Shown here: positions 1 through 8,795 of the stretch, piece after piece | How the letters are laid out: every line of letters begins with the position of its first letter | Position numbering within the stretch: position 1 is the stretch's first letter | Assembly (NCBI GenBank): GCA_947627685.1 | Contig: CANQWZ010000010.1 | Location: 1 to 24,271 of the forward strand | Reading direction: 5' to 3' | Length of the DNA: 24,271 bases | DNA from: an uncultured Bacilli bacterium | Lineage (GTDB): Bacteria; Bacillota_I; Bacilli_A; ML615J-28; CAG-313 | Program-made: the position numbers and the translations under genes | The notes under the pieces: generated by a model | What the model saw: only the letters and a program-made list of their open reading frames with translations | What the model was told of the DNA's origin: nothing | Databases searched by the model: none

Positions 1-120
1 GACTGACAGTCTTTATCAAAATGCAATGGATTATTTTCATAGCGACTGACAGTCTTTATCAAAATGCAATGGATTATTTTCATAGCGACTGACAGTCTTT
101 ATCAAAATGCAATGGATTAT
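1..120. repeat. 43-bp tandem repeat, 2.8 identical copies
   Basis: The same 43-base unit starts at 1, 44 and 87; the third copy stops matching after base 120. I see no difference between copies and no spacer between them. Each unit begins with GACTGACAGTC, an 11-base perfect palindrome around a central A. The third copy includes the yunB stop codon (117-119). The six bases at 130-135, where a fourth copy would start, also read GACTGA, which may be chance. The array touches the window edge, so its true copy number is unknown. It could be a young minisatellite or an assembly break caused by a repeat longer than the k-mer. Confidence 0.95.
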
Positions 121-752
121 AAGGGAAGTGACTGAATTGTACCTTCACCTAAATAGTAATAATATGGTACTTCACCTTGAATAATGGTTGATGATAATAA
201 GACATTAGTTGTATAAAGAATTTTGGTCTGCTTTAGAGGAATGATGGTTTCTACTTCAATATCTATTTTTAAATATACTTCAAATAAAGAATTGTTAATA
301 CCATATTCGATAATATTAGTTACAATATCTGTTTTATAAGCTGTAACAGGTAATACTTCAATTCTAAGGGATGGGCCAATTGTCGTAAATAGCGATTTAG
401 ATATTAAAATACCAATTGGTAGGTTGATAGCTTTAATGGCTCTTTCAAGGGTTCCTTCTTGTAATAATTTTGATAAAACATTATTGATGGAAGCAATAAT
501 GCTACTTGTTTTAACCGAATTAATATATATACTACTCACTTTACCTTCACTATTATATTTATAACTTACTAAATCAACCGTTTCATTTAAAATATTACTT
601 CTAGTAATCGTTTCTGATAAGACATCGGAAATAGTAGTTTTAATTTCTTTTTCTAAATATAAATTAGCATTTTCACTAAAATAATTATCAATCATCATAA
701 AGATGGTTATAGGAATGGCTAAAATAAAAAATAGAAGTAAGATTTTTTTCAT
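117..752 (-). CDS. yunB: Sporulation protein YunB family
   Basis: This 211-residue protein has an N-terminal membrane segment (about residues 3-20) and an extracytoplasmic remainder. The C-terminal half carries the family's most recognisable stretches: EYGINNS followed by an EVYLKIDIEVE-like strand, an IIP turn, and IIQGEVPYYYY near the end. In Bacillus subtilis YunB is made in the mother cell under sigma-E and is needed for normal spores; its molecular role is unclear. I chose ATG at 752 over the in-frame GTG at 761 because the GTG lies inside the ribosome site (AGAAGGTG), which is well placed for 752. It is the last gene of the six-gene unit, 31 nt after ispDF. No terminator is visible downstream, only the tandem repeat. 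Relatives also occur in Bacilli not known to sporulate, so this gene alone does not prove sporulation. Confidence 0.85.
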   Translation of the reverse strand: MKKILLLFFILAIPITIFMMIDNYFSENANLYLEKEIKTTISDVLSETITRSNILNETVDLVSYKYNSEGKVSSIYINSVKTSSIIASINNVLSKLLQEGTLERAIKAINLPIGILISKSLFTTIGPSLRIEVLPVTAYKTDIVTNIIEYGINNSLFEVYLKIDIEVETIIPLKQTKILYTTNVLLSSTIIQGEVPYYYYLGEGTIQSLPL

Positions 753-783
753 CAATATCACCTTCTATTTTTATTATATTAAT

Positions 784-1929
784 TTATTTATTATTTATTA
801 ATTTTTGCATTAAGACAACAGCCTCACAAGCAATACCTTCACTATTACCAATAACACCCTTTTTTTCCATGGTTGTTGCTTTAACATTTACATAACTACA
901 ATTAGTCAAAGCTTTAATGTTTTGAGCCATTTGGGTTTTATAAGGTTTTAAAGAAGGCTTCTGTATATATATAATAGTATCGATATTTACTACTATATAG
1001 CCTAAACTTTGAGCCTTTTGAACTGCTTCTTTAACGAAATAGCTTGATGCTTTTTTTAAATACTTGTCATCATTATCAGGAAACCATGTACCAATATCTC
1101 CTAAACCTAAAGCCCCAATAATAGCTTCTGTTATAGCATGGTATAATGCGTCCGCATCGCTATGACCTTTAAGGCCATAGATGTAAGGTATCTTTACCCC
1201 ACCTAAAATTAAAGCTTCTGCTTTTTTAAAGGGATGAAAATCTAAAGAGTGGCCAATTTTATAAACTTTATTACTATCTAAATAATACTCAACTATTTTA
1301 AGATCATCTTGCGTTGTTACTTTAAGGTTAGGCCTTGATTCTTTAACAAAAGCAACCATGTAATCTTTTTCAAATAGCATAATTTCATCAGTTATAGGGG
1401 TTTTAGGATCCATTTCTAAAATCTTTTGGTAAAGTTTTTTTACGAAAAACTGCGGAGTAGATACGGCTTTTAATTTATTTCTATCAATAGTAGTAATGCT
1501 TGTATCTACCATTTTAATTGTATCATAGATATCATGATACATACTGCCACAAGAAAAAGTAAGACTGCTACTTAATAAGTTATCAAGATCAACTTTTTGG
1601 ATTAAGGGCCTTGCGGCATCATGTATGATAACAACATCACTATCTACTAGTTTTAGGGCATTTTGCACGCTTTCAAGTCTTGTTAGTCCCCCCTCAACAA
1701 GGCTAATTTGGTTTGTATCATAATTAGCGCTAATAATGTCTTCTAAAAGGGCAAAATCTTCTAACGCATAAACAATATAAATATGGTTTATGCTAGGATG
1801 ATTAATTAACACATCAAGGCTATATAAAAATAAGGGCTTATGGTTAATTTCATAAAAAGGTTTTTTAATATTACTTGCAAATCTTGTTGAAGCGCCTGCC
1901 ATTAATAATATTGCATCAACTGTCTTCAT
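784..1929 (-). CDS. ispDF: Bifunctional IspD-IspF (MEP pathway)
   Basis: This 381-residue fusion catalyses two non-consecutive MEP pathway steps: transfer of CMP to 2-C-methyl-D-erythritol 4-phosphate (IspD) and cyclisation to 2-C-methyl-D-erythritol 2,4-cyclodiphosphate (IspF). IspD covers about residues 1-218, with the nucleotide loop LLMAGASTRF (8-17), HDAARP (103-108) and STPQFF (157-162). IspF covers about 222-378, with metal ligands D230, H232 and H264 at the same spacing as Asp8, His10 and His42 of E. coli IspF, then GHSDAD (255-260), GDIGTWFPD and KATTMEKKGVIGNSEGIA. Both halves look intact. The intermediate kinase IspE is not in the window. The gene starts inside the end of the PAS gene (14-nt overlap), with AGGAG nine bases before the ATG, so the two are probably translationally coupled. 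The cell therefore probably makes isoprenoids by the MEP route. Confidence 0.96.
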   Translation of the reverse strand: MKTVDAILLMAGASTRFASNIKKPFYEINHKPLFLYSLDVLINHPSINHIYIVYALEDFALLEDIISANYDTNQISLVEGGLTRLESVQNALKLVDSDVVIIHDAARPLIQKVDLDNLLSSSLTFSCGSMYHDIYDTIKMVDTSITTIDRNKLKAVSTPQFFVKKLYQKILEMDPKTPITDEIMLFEKDYMVAFVKESRPNLKVTTQDDLKIVEYYLDSNKVYKIGHSLDFHPFKKAEALILGGVKIPYIYGLKGHSDADALYHAITEAIIGALGLGDIGTWFPDNDDKYLKKASSYFVKEAVQKAQSLGYIVVNIDTIIYIQKPSLKPYKTQMAQNIKALTNCSYVNVKATTMEKKGVIGNSEGIACEAVVLMQKLINNK

Positions 1930-3100
1930 CAGCTTTTTCTCCTAAAACGACATTTAAAATATCTTCGGTTTTATCAACAGTATTAGTAATATTTTTATTA
2001 ACTAAATTATTTAAAGCCTCAATTTCATTTTTCGTTTTAGCATTTTGATATACTTGTTGTTCAGAAATTCTTAAGATGGAAATCAAACCATAATCTTTTC
2101 TAATATAGATAGAATCTTCTTCAACTTGATAATAATTACTACCTATTTTCATACGATATTTGATTTTAGTAACTGAGAGGCTATTAACCGTTTCAGCTTG
2201 TTCAATATAGGATTTAATATCATCGGGATGAATTTTACTAAATAGTTCTTCAAAGGTATATTCTTTTTGCGTAGTATTAGTATAAGCCATCATACAAGAT
2301 GTTGCCACGTAGACTTTATTTTGAAAATCATAATACATCACAACACCTTCTGATAAACTCATCATCATATCAAGTTGTAAGGCGGCATCTTCTAAATCAA
2401 CACAACTGGCTTTAACTAAGTTTTTAAGTTTGTCAACAATCGCCATTTTATCTTGATAGAAAAAGATGTTACGCGCTATTAATATTTTGCCACAAAAAAT
2501 AGGTTGTATGATTGCATCATATTTAATAATTTGATCACTTTCTTCACCATTTACTTCTACTTCCATTTGAAATTTATAACGGCGATGTTTACTATTGCAT
2601 TCTTTAAATTCGGCTAAAAAATTAGCAACATAATTTAAATTAAACTCTTGTTTGTTTAAGGTTTTAATATTAAAGGTATCAAAAATAAATTTCCAACCGC
2701 GATTTTTTAATATTTCTTTTTTGGTAAGTTTAGTAAATTTAACTAAAGAATTACTACAATCTATGATGCGTTCTCTTGCGTCCATTTGAACAAAGAAATC
2801 ATATTCGGTATTTTTAATATATTCGGTCGTCTTATTAGCAACTTCATTTTTAATATAAATGATAGCTACTAAATCAAATAAGCAATATACTAAATTTAAA
2901 CTATCAATTACAATTAAAAAGATGATTAAACCCTTATTCAAGTGAACAAAAGCACAAAGAATAAAAATTAAAAGATTAAGTGTTATATCAATTAAATTAA
3001 GATGATTTAAACAAACGAGTTTAATTACCCAAATGGTTAAAACGAAAATGGTTAACAAAATGATTGCGACAATTTGTCCAGCCAAAAAATTATTAAACAT
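1916..3100 (-). CDS. Membrane protein with two PAS-like domains, no output domain
   Basis: A 394-residue protein. Three hydrophobic helices (about residues 8-30, 35-55 and 57-83) place it in the membrane. The soluble part holds two PAS-like folds, about 97-215 and 245-345. The second contains KIHPDDI, typical of PAS_3-type domains. A charged helix ends the protein (about 350-394). I see no histidine kinase, GGDEF, EAL or DNA-binding segment, so it could work only by contacting another protein. It lies 17 nt after cdaA and overlaps ispDF by 14 nt, so cotranscription is very likely. AAAGGAG sits about ten bases before the ATG. It ends in TGA, which supports the standard code here. What it senses is unknown. 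An inferred possibility is control of CdaA, its immediate membrane-bound neighbour. Confidence 0.7.
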   Translation of the reverse strand: MFNNFLAGQIVAIILLTIFVLTIWVIKLVCLNHLNLIDITLNLLIFILCAFVHLNKGLIIFLIVIDSLNLVYCLFDLVAIIYIKNEVANKTTEYIKNTEYDFFVQMDARERIIDCSNSLVKFTKLTKKEILKNRGWKFIFDTFNIKTLNKQEFNLNYVANFLAEFKECNSKHRRYKFQMEVEVNGEESDQIIKYDAIIQPIFCGKILIARNIFFYQDKMAIVDKLKNLVKASCVDLEDAALQLDMMMSLSEGVVMYYDFQNKVYVATSCMMAYTNTTQKEYTFEELFSKIHPDDIKSYIEQAETVNSLSVTKIKYRMKIGSNYYQVEEDSIYIRKDYGLISILRISEQQVYQNAKTKNEIEALNNLVNKNITNTVDKTEDILNVVLGEKADEDS

Positions 3101-3117
3101 AATGGATAAGCTCCTTT

Positions 3118-3903
3118 CTATCTTACGATAATTTGTTGATTTAACGAATTTCTTAAACTTTCTAAAGATATATTACCAGTAATTGTGCCATCAACCGTAG
3201 TTGCAATATGACCGGTTTCTTCGGATACTACAATTGTAAAAGCATCACTTTGTTCACTAATACCTATCGCAGCACGATGTCTTGAACCATAATGTTGGGG
3301 AATATCTTTTTTGGTGCTTGGCGTATAAAAGGCACTAGCACATTTTATACGATCACCTCTAATAATAACAGCACCATCGTGTAAAGCGGTATTAGGATGG
3401 AAAATAGTTTCTAATAGTTCAAAAGTTACTAAAGCATCAAGTTTAACTGAGCCTTCTACTAAAGTATTTAAAGTATGTTCTCTTTCAATCGTAATGATAG
3501 CACCTATTTTGCGACTAGCAAGATGATCAACAGCTTTGATTAAAGTTTCGATTAATTCATTTTTTACTTCTTGGTTTGATAAAAATTCTTTTGATGGTTT
3601 ACCAATATTTTTTTGGGTAAATAGTTTTTTATATTCGGGTAGATAATATAAAATAACCATAAAACTTAATAAAGCAAGTAAAAAAGTCATAGCGATAACG
3701 CCAACCATGCTATCCAGTAACATACTAACAATCAATATTACAATTGATACGATATAAGATATTAATACTATTTTAGAACGAACATGTTTGATAAGAAGGC
3801 CTAGAAGGGTTGCAATAACTAAAATTATTATTAAAATTTCCCAAACAATTCTGATCCAACCAACACTATCTAAACTAGCATAATCTTTAAAAAAAACTAA
3901 CAT
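3118..3903 (-). CDS. cdaA: CdaA-type diadenylate cyclase
   Basis: This 261-residue enzyme condenses two ATP into c-di-AMP, a second messenger that controls potassium and osmolyte balance and cell-envelope integrity in Gram-positives. Three transmembrane helices (about 20-37, 44-62 and 66-87) precede the DisA_N cyclase domain (about 95-250). Both active-site motifs are present: DGA at 176-178 and RHR at 208-210, with GTITGNISLESL near the end. Length and layout match CdaA (DacA) rather than DisA or CdaS. AAAGGAG lies seven bases before the ATG. In most Bacillota cdaA is followed by cdaR and glmM. Here neither is present, and the downstream gene encodes a PAS membrane protein instead. No c-di-AMP phosphodiesterase is in the window. 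Confidence 0.96.
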   Translation of the reverse strand: MLVFFKDYASLDSVGWIRIVWEILIIILVIATLLGLLIKHVRSKIVLISYIVSIVILIVSMLLDSMVGVIAMTFLLALLSFMVILYYLPEYKKLFTQKNIGKPSKEFLSNQEVKNELIETLIKAVDHLASRKIGAIITIEREHTLNTLVEGSVKLDALVTFELLETIFHPNTALHDGAVIIRGDRIKCASAFYTPSTKKDIPQHYGSRHRAAIGISEQSDAFTIVVSEETGHIATTVDGTITGNISLESLRNSLNQQIIVR

Positions 3904-3922
3904 CTTTCTTCTCCTTTAATTT

Positions 3923-4429
3923 TTATAACAGATTATTTAAATAATTAATTATTTCGGTGTTTTTTTCATCTTTGGCGTAATCTAGTACTGATAAATTTTT
4001 TTCATCTACTAAACTAATATCAGCATTATATTTAATTAGCAATTTGACCATTTTTAAGTTACCATATATGGTCGCCAGATGCAAAGGTGTTTGTTCAAAT
4101 TCACCACTTATATCAACATCTGCACCCTTTTTTAATAAGATTTTAGCAGCCTTATAATTATTTTTAATAACGGCCTGATGGATAGGTGATAAATAATTAT
4201 CATCACATATATTAGGATTACAACCATTTTTTATTAAAGTTACTATAACTTTATTTGTTTTGTTTTCAACTGCGTAATGTAGTAAAGTTTTGCCATGATA
4301 ATATTTTTTATTAAAATTAAAATTGTTTAGCTTAAGTTTTTTAATTTTCTTTTTGATTAAAGCAGTTTTAGATGGGTTATCTTTAATCATATTCATAAGG
4401 ATACCATCATCAGTATTTACAGCACCCAT
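3923..4429 (-). CDS. Small ankyrin-repeat protein
   Basis: A 168-residue soluble protein. After a lysine-rich N-terminal segment (about 20-45) come three good ankyrin repeats: 46-77 (GKTLLHYAVENK), 79-110 (SPIHQAVIKNN, LLKKGADVD) and 112-144 (QTPLHLATIYGN, LLIKYNAD), then a shortened capping repeat 145-168 (SVLDYAKD). Ankyrin stacks bind proteins, and no enzymatic domain is present. There is no signal peptide, so it is expected in the cytoplasm. Its start lies 6 nt beyond the stop of the helicase-like gene, and its probable ribosome site (AAGGAAG, about 11 nt before the ATG) lies inside the last codons of that gene, so translation may be coupled. A partner among its operon neighbours is an inference. 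It is not recognised as any named gene. Confidence 0.85.
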   Translation of the reverse strand: MGAVNTDDGILMNMIKDNPSKTALIKKKIKKLKLNNFNFNKKYYHGKTLLHYAVENKTNKVIVTLIKNGCNPNICDDNYLSPIHQAVIKNNYKAAKILLKKGADVDISGEFEQTPLHLATIYGNLKMVKLLIKYNADISLVDEKNLSVLDYAKDEKNTEIINYLNNLL

Positions 4430-4435
4430 AAAACT

Positions 4436-7400
4436 TTACACTTCCTTAAGTAAATCTGAAACAACATTATCAAAGTTAACAAAAAGGTCTTTCATATATA
4501 CATATTTTACCACCCAACCATTTTTGTTATATTCATTATGATAATATATATAATCATCAACAAAACTATTTAAATCTTCATTTTCTTTACCAATGATGAT
4601 GATACCCATTGGTCTTTTACTTTTAATTATTAAATCAAAGCAACCAAAGCCATTTTCAATTTCAAGGCCTTTATCCTTTAAAGATGTTATTAGCTCATTT
4701 ACAATAGGACTTTTAACATCTTCTAAACTATTTATTTTACCAATTGCTTTTTTAATCATTTGTCTTGTTTTATTGTTTTCAACTTCAACGCGTTGTTTAA
4801 TAAAATAAATAACAGCACTATTATGAACAACAATAAAATTTCTAAAAATTAATTCTTTAAGTGAATCTTCTAAATCTTTAAAGTCATCAAAATACATAAA
4901 GACATCATTTACATAACGATTGCATTCATTTAAAGCATTAAGAATTCTAATTTTATAACATAAAAGTTGCATGATTTCGGTAGCATTATAAACTTCAACT
5001 AGTTGATTAACCATCGCAGTATAAATCTTTCTTCTGCTTGATTCATTAGTTACTAAGATATTAACAATATGCGTAGGCTCTTTGGTAATTTTGCTAAACA
5101 TATCTTTGATAAAACTATCAAAATCATCACACATAATTACCTTATATTGATTATCATATGAATATATATATTGATTAGTCATTGACCAATTATTATCAAA
5201 CTTAGAATTAGCTAAAACATAACGACGATTATAATTAATTGTACAAGTATCACCAAGTCTTTTCATTAAAGCATTAGAAACCGAAGTTTGGAAAAGACGA
5301 TTACCAAAAACGACTACTTGCTTACATTCTGACAGACGACTATATTTATTAGATGATGATAAATGAACATCATCTAAAATAACTAAATCAAATGGTTCAA
5401 GATTTAAATCACTATTAAAAATATCTAAATCGCATAAGAAAAGCGGAGTCGTTTTTATTTTACTTAAAACAAGTTTATTATATTCATTGAATTTAATACC
5501 ATGTAAAATGGTATTATCTTTTTTTATTTCGTTTATCAAAACATCTAAATTCTTTTTACAATAAGATAGTTCATATTTTTGATATTCATCAATCTTTTTA
5601 AAACCAGCCTCTAAGTCATTTAAAACAGGATAGATCGTTAGTGCTTCTTGATAATATGATAATAAAACCGAATAAATGAAACTATTAGCTACACCAATGC
5701 CATATTTGCAACTTCTAATACTATCAAATAGATCTTTAAGACCATATTCTAAAAAGCCTTCTGTTAATTCATTTATTTTTAAAATAGGGGCTATTTGATC
5801 AGTTTTATCGATAAATTGTTTGAATAATTTGGTGTTTGTCGCAAAGCTATTGGTTATGAATTCGGGCTGGCTACCCTTGAAACATACCGCGAACATCCGG
5901 TAACTAACATTCCATTTGGCATATAAATCATCTAAGCTTTTAGTATCTATTAATAACTCATCAAATACCACATCATCAAATAATTTATTAATGTTACTTG
6001 GCTCTTTTAAAATCTTTAAAAATTCATCATAATGTTCAATGGTTTGCCCAATCTCATTAATAATGGTATCTAAACCATGATAGTATCTACCTAAATGTTG
6101 CTTGTAACGACTTTCATTATCAGCTAAACTTTTATTTAAGGCAATATGTTTATTATCGTTTTCAATTAATAATACCATATCAGGATATTGAATATTTTGA
6201 CTACCTTTAAAGATGGTAGCAATTTCTTGTTTTAGGCTATTTATGGCTTGTAAATATTTTTCGCATTCTTTTAAAAAGGCTACTTTTTCAAAAACATTAT
6301 TACCATCAATGATAATATTGTAGTAGCGAAGGTTTGTACAAATACTAGTAGTATGGTATCCTTCATCTTTAAATTCTTTTAATAGTTGGTTAACCTTTTT
6401 AAACAAATTAGCATGACTTGCTTCTTTCATATAATTTTCTAAAAAGCTATCAAAATAATTTCTTTGTAAATTAGTAAGGCCAAAGATAAATTCATAGAAT
6501 TTCGCAAAATCTTTGATGAATTTATCATCAAAATCTTTACGATTAAAAATCATATTTAATTCATTTAGCATATCTTTTTTGATACTTACATATTCTGCCA
6601 TTTTACTGGCAACATCATCTATATCAATATTATCTTTTTTGATAGCCTTTTTATTTACTAGCATCATGAAAGAATGACTAAGCTTTTTGTGAATAAAGTA
6701 ATTACTAATAGTATCAACATTTAACATTTCAAAATGATTAATATATTTAGCTAAAAAATCGACCAAATAATTAAAACGATTAGCAACTTGTAAAATGTTA
6801 TCACCATGTTTACTAAATAAATTGGGAAGACTATAGCATTTTTCTAAAATGTTATTATCTATTTTACTAGTTGTTATATAATTAGCAAAAGTCATAAAAA
6901 AGCTATAAGTTTGTTCATCAAAAACATTTACATTAAAAACCTTAGCTAAATTATTACAAATGGTTGTCATTTTCGCAATGTTATCATTAATTTCTTTACA
7001 TAAACGGCTTAAAGTATCATCATAACTAATTAAACGATTAATAAAAATAGCATCTTGGGTTTCATAATTTTCATTTACAACAATATATTTAGAACTAATA
7101 AAGGCTAAAATTTGCGCCATTCTACCTATTTGATAGTTATCAACAACTTTTTCTTTGTAATAGTTATTAACATTATAATTAGTATCAACTAAGGCTTGAA
7201 TTTCTCTTAAATCAGTTAATACATGACGTCTAACATCTTCATCAATCCATATGGCAAGTGGTCTAACACTTGCAAAACTATAGATATGTAAAATTAATTT
7301 GTGCAACTCATTAATATTAGCGGGATATAACATTTCATATTTGGTAACAAATTTTTTGATTGTATCAGTGGTTTTTTTGTGAATTTTATTAAAACTATTA

Positions 7401-8749
7401 ATTTTATCAATAATATCATTAATGCTAACATTATTATGGAAAACCTGTAAACGATGCCAAATATTAGTAGCATATAAATCAATGCTTCCTAAGGCTTCTT
7501 CAATTTGTTTTAGTTGTTGATAAATTAAACTAACTTCATGATACTCTAAACGGGTTTCAAGCATTATTTCATAAATATCAGGATGTTTTTTCTTAAGTAT
7601 GGCTAGATAATTTAAAATATTATTTATTTTAAAACCATGTATTCTTTTTTGTAAAGCATTCGGAATAGCAAAAATATTATCAATAACTTCATCATTTATC
7701 TCATAGTCTTCAACCATATCAAAAACAATTTGTTCTTGCGCATATTGATCAACACCATTTAAGGCTTCTTCAATTTTTAAAAGATTCTTAGTTAAATTAT
7801 AAGCATAACCGCTTAACTTTAAATCAAATAAAATTTTTTCTAAATCAAAGATGTTATCTAAATCTTGATTAACATATAGGATTTTTTTACCCCTATGAAT
7901 TTGATCGGCTATTAAATTAACAATCGTATGGGTTTTACCACTACCAAGTCTACCATCAACGGCGAAGCGATCACCTTCACTAGCTTTTAATAAGACATAT
8001 TTTTGAACGGTATTCGTTGGCATAATCGCAAAAATCTGATGAAAATACTTTTTAAAAATGTTTTGTTCGGTAATTTCATTAATTGAGCCTTCAATGGACA
8101 TAAAGTTTTTATCTAAGATGATATCAGGATATTCAACAAAAGCAATTGTCATATAGTTAATAGGCTCTACTTTGGTCATCATATCGTTTGCTAACTCTAT
8201 ACAAACTTTATCAATATCAAAAGTTGATGTAAGGGGATGGTTTAAATAATAATCACTAAATTTTTTAGGATCATCTTTAGCTTTAGGACTAATTGATGAG
8301 GCATATTTAATAAGTAAATTATTAATCATTGGTGGGGTATTAACAACTAATTTACTTGCGAAAATATCATCATCATCCATTTGATAATCTAGCTCAAAAG
8401 GTATCAAAACAACAGGAGCATATTTTTCACAACCTGATTCATCAACATATTTGATAACACCTGCTGTAAGTAAAAACTTGCAAGTTGAATTTTTTAGACG
8501 TAAATTAATTAAATAGTTTAATTGATAATAGATATCTTGCGAAGCATCACCAGTTATTTTACCAATACCTTCACTTAATAGTTCTAAGTTAACAAATTCA
8601 CCTAGTTTTACTTCTTCTCCTTTAATAATGCGATTTAAAATATCCATATCAATAACGCCAACTTCTAGATAATAATCTTTTTCTAGAACATTCATTAGAT
8701 GCAAGTTACGTGATTGAATATAATATCTTCTTTCATTTTTGGCTTTCAT
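4436..8749 (-). CDS. Giant divergent SF1 helicase-like P-loop protein with Vsr-like C-terminus
   Basis: A 1437-residue cytoplasmic protein. Walker A is intact (GRLGSGKT, 266-273), followed by a motif Ia-like segment (KKILYVNQDLDNIF). About 850 mostly helical residues separate it from Walker B, PFDLVILDDVH (1119-1129), which is followed by ECKQVVVFGN. This order (a TPLFL-type strand, FDLVI-DD, KQVVVFG) matches the COG1112/DUF4011-type superfamily 1 helicases, but the usual DEAS and GDxxQ read DDVH and GNxxFQ. The second RecA-like domain (about 1180-1330) is barely recognisable, and I cannot find an arginine finger. The last 90 residues follow the Vsr-like nuclease pattern of that family (SPIVNEL at 1347-1353, FDLII at 1371-1375, a final NGW), but the expected acidic residue is replaced in IIIIGKEN (1383-1390). 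It probably binds ATP; helicase and nuclease activity are doubtful. GAGG lies 9-10 bases before the ATG. It is the first gene of its transcription unit. Confidence 0.75.
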   Translation of the reverse strand: MKAKNERRYYIQSRNLHLMNVLEKDYYLEVGVIDMDILNRIIKGEEVKLGEFVNLELLSEGIGKITGDASQDIYYQLNYLINLRLKNSTCKFLLTAGVIKYVDESGCEKYAPVVLIPFELDYQMDDDDIFASKLVVNTPPMINNLLIKYASSISPKAKDDPKKFSDYYLNHPLTSTFDIDKVCIELANDMMTKVEPINYMTIAFVEYPDIILDKNFMSIEGSINEITEQNIFKKYFHQIFAIMPTNTVQKYVLLKASEGDRFAVDGRLGSGKTHTIVNLIADQIHRGKKILYVNQDLDNIFDLEKILFDLKLSGYAYNLTKNLLKIEEALNGVDQYAQEQIVFDMVEDYEINDEVIDNIFAIPNALQKRIHGFKINNILNYLAILKKKHPDIYEIMLETRLEYHEVSLIYQQLKQIEEALGSIDLYATNIWHRLQVFHNNVSINDIIDKINSFNKIHKKTTDTIKKFVTKYEMLYPANINELHKLILHIYSFASVRPLAIWIDEDVRRHVLTDLREIQALVDTNYNVNNYYKEKVVDNYQIGRMAQILAFISSKYIVVNENYETQDAIFINRLISYDDTLSRLCKEINDNIAKMTTICNNLAKVFNVNVFDEQTYSFFMTFANYITTSKIDNNILEKCYSLPNLFSKHGDNILQVANRFNYLVDFLAKYINHFEMLNVDTISNYFIHKKLSHSFMMLVNKKAIKKDNIDIDDVASKMAEYVSIKKDMLNELNMIFNRKDFDDKFIKDFAKFYEFIFGLTNLQRNYFDSFLENYMKEASHANLFKKVNQLLKEFKDEGYHTTSICTNLRYYNIIIDGNNVFEKVAFLKECEKYLQAINSLKQEIATIFKGSQNIQYPDMVLLIENDNKHIALNKSLADNESRYKQHLGRYYHGLDTIINEIGQTIEHYDEFLKILKEPSNINKLFDDVVFDELLIDTKSLDDLYAKWNVSYRMFAVCFKGSQPEFITNSFATNTKLFKQFIDKTDQIAPILKINELTEGFLEYGLKDLFDSIRSCKYGIGVANSFIYSVLLSYYQEALTIYPVLNDLEAGFKKIDEYQKYELSYCKKNLDVLINEIKKDNTILHGIKFNEYNKLVLSKIKTTPLFLCDLDIFNSDLNLEPFDLVILDDVHLSSSNKYSRLSECKQVVVFGNRLFQTSVSNALMKRLGDTCTINYNRRYVLANSKFDNNWSMTNQYIYSYDNQYKVIMCDDFDSFIKDMFSKITKEPTHIVNILVTNESSRRKIYTAMVNQLVEVYNATEIMQLLCYKIRILNALNECNRYVNDVFMYFDDFKDLEDSLKELIFRNFIVVHNSAVIYFIKQRVEVENNKTRQMIKKAIGKINSLEDVKSPIVNELITSLKDKGLEIENGFGCFDLIIKSKRPMGIIIIGKENEDLNSFVDDYIYYHNEYNKNGWVVKYVYMKDLFVNFDNVVSDLLKEV

Positions 8750-8795
8750 AAGCTATACCTCACGGTTTTTATGTATAATACTCCACTTTATGTTT

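Noticed and set aside
1..49. Possible 3' end of a + strand gene running in from outside the window (open frame from base 2 to a TGA at 47)
   Set aside because: The frame lies wholly inside the tandem repeat and is too short to support; the other frames of the repeat give equally plausible short peptides.
1..120. Possible CRISPR array at the left edge
   Set aside because: The 43-base copies are directly adjacent and identical throughout, with no spacers, and no cas gene is nearby.
1916..1929. TGA read as tryptophan (mycoplasma-type code)
   Set aside because: Tryptophan is encoded by TGG throughout, long genes contain no in-frame TGA, and the PAS gene ends naturally at TGA just after the ispDF ribosome site.
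4436..8749. Anti-phage defence system built on the helicase-like protein
   Set aside because: No second defence gene, integrase or toxin is nearby, the nuclease-like end appears inactive, and the operon contains core metabolic and signalling genes. It remains only a possibility.
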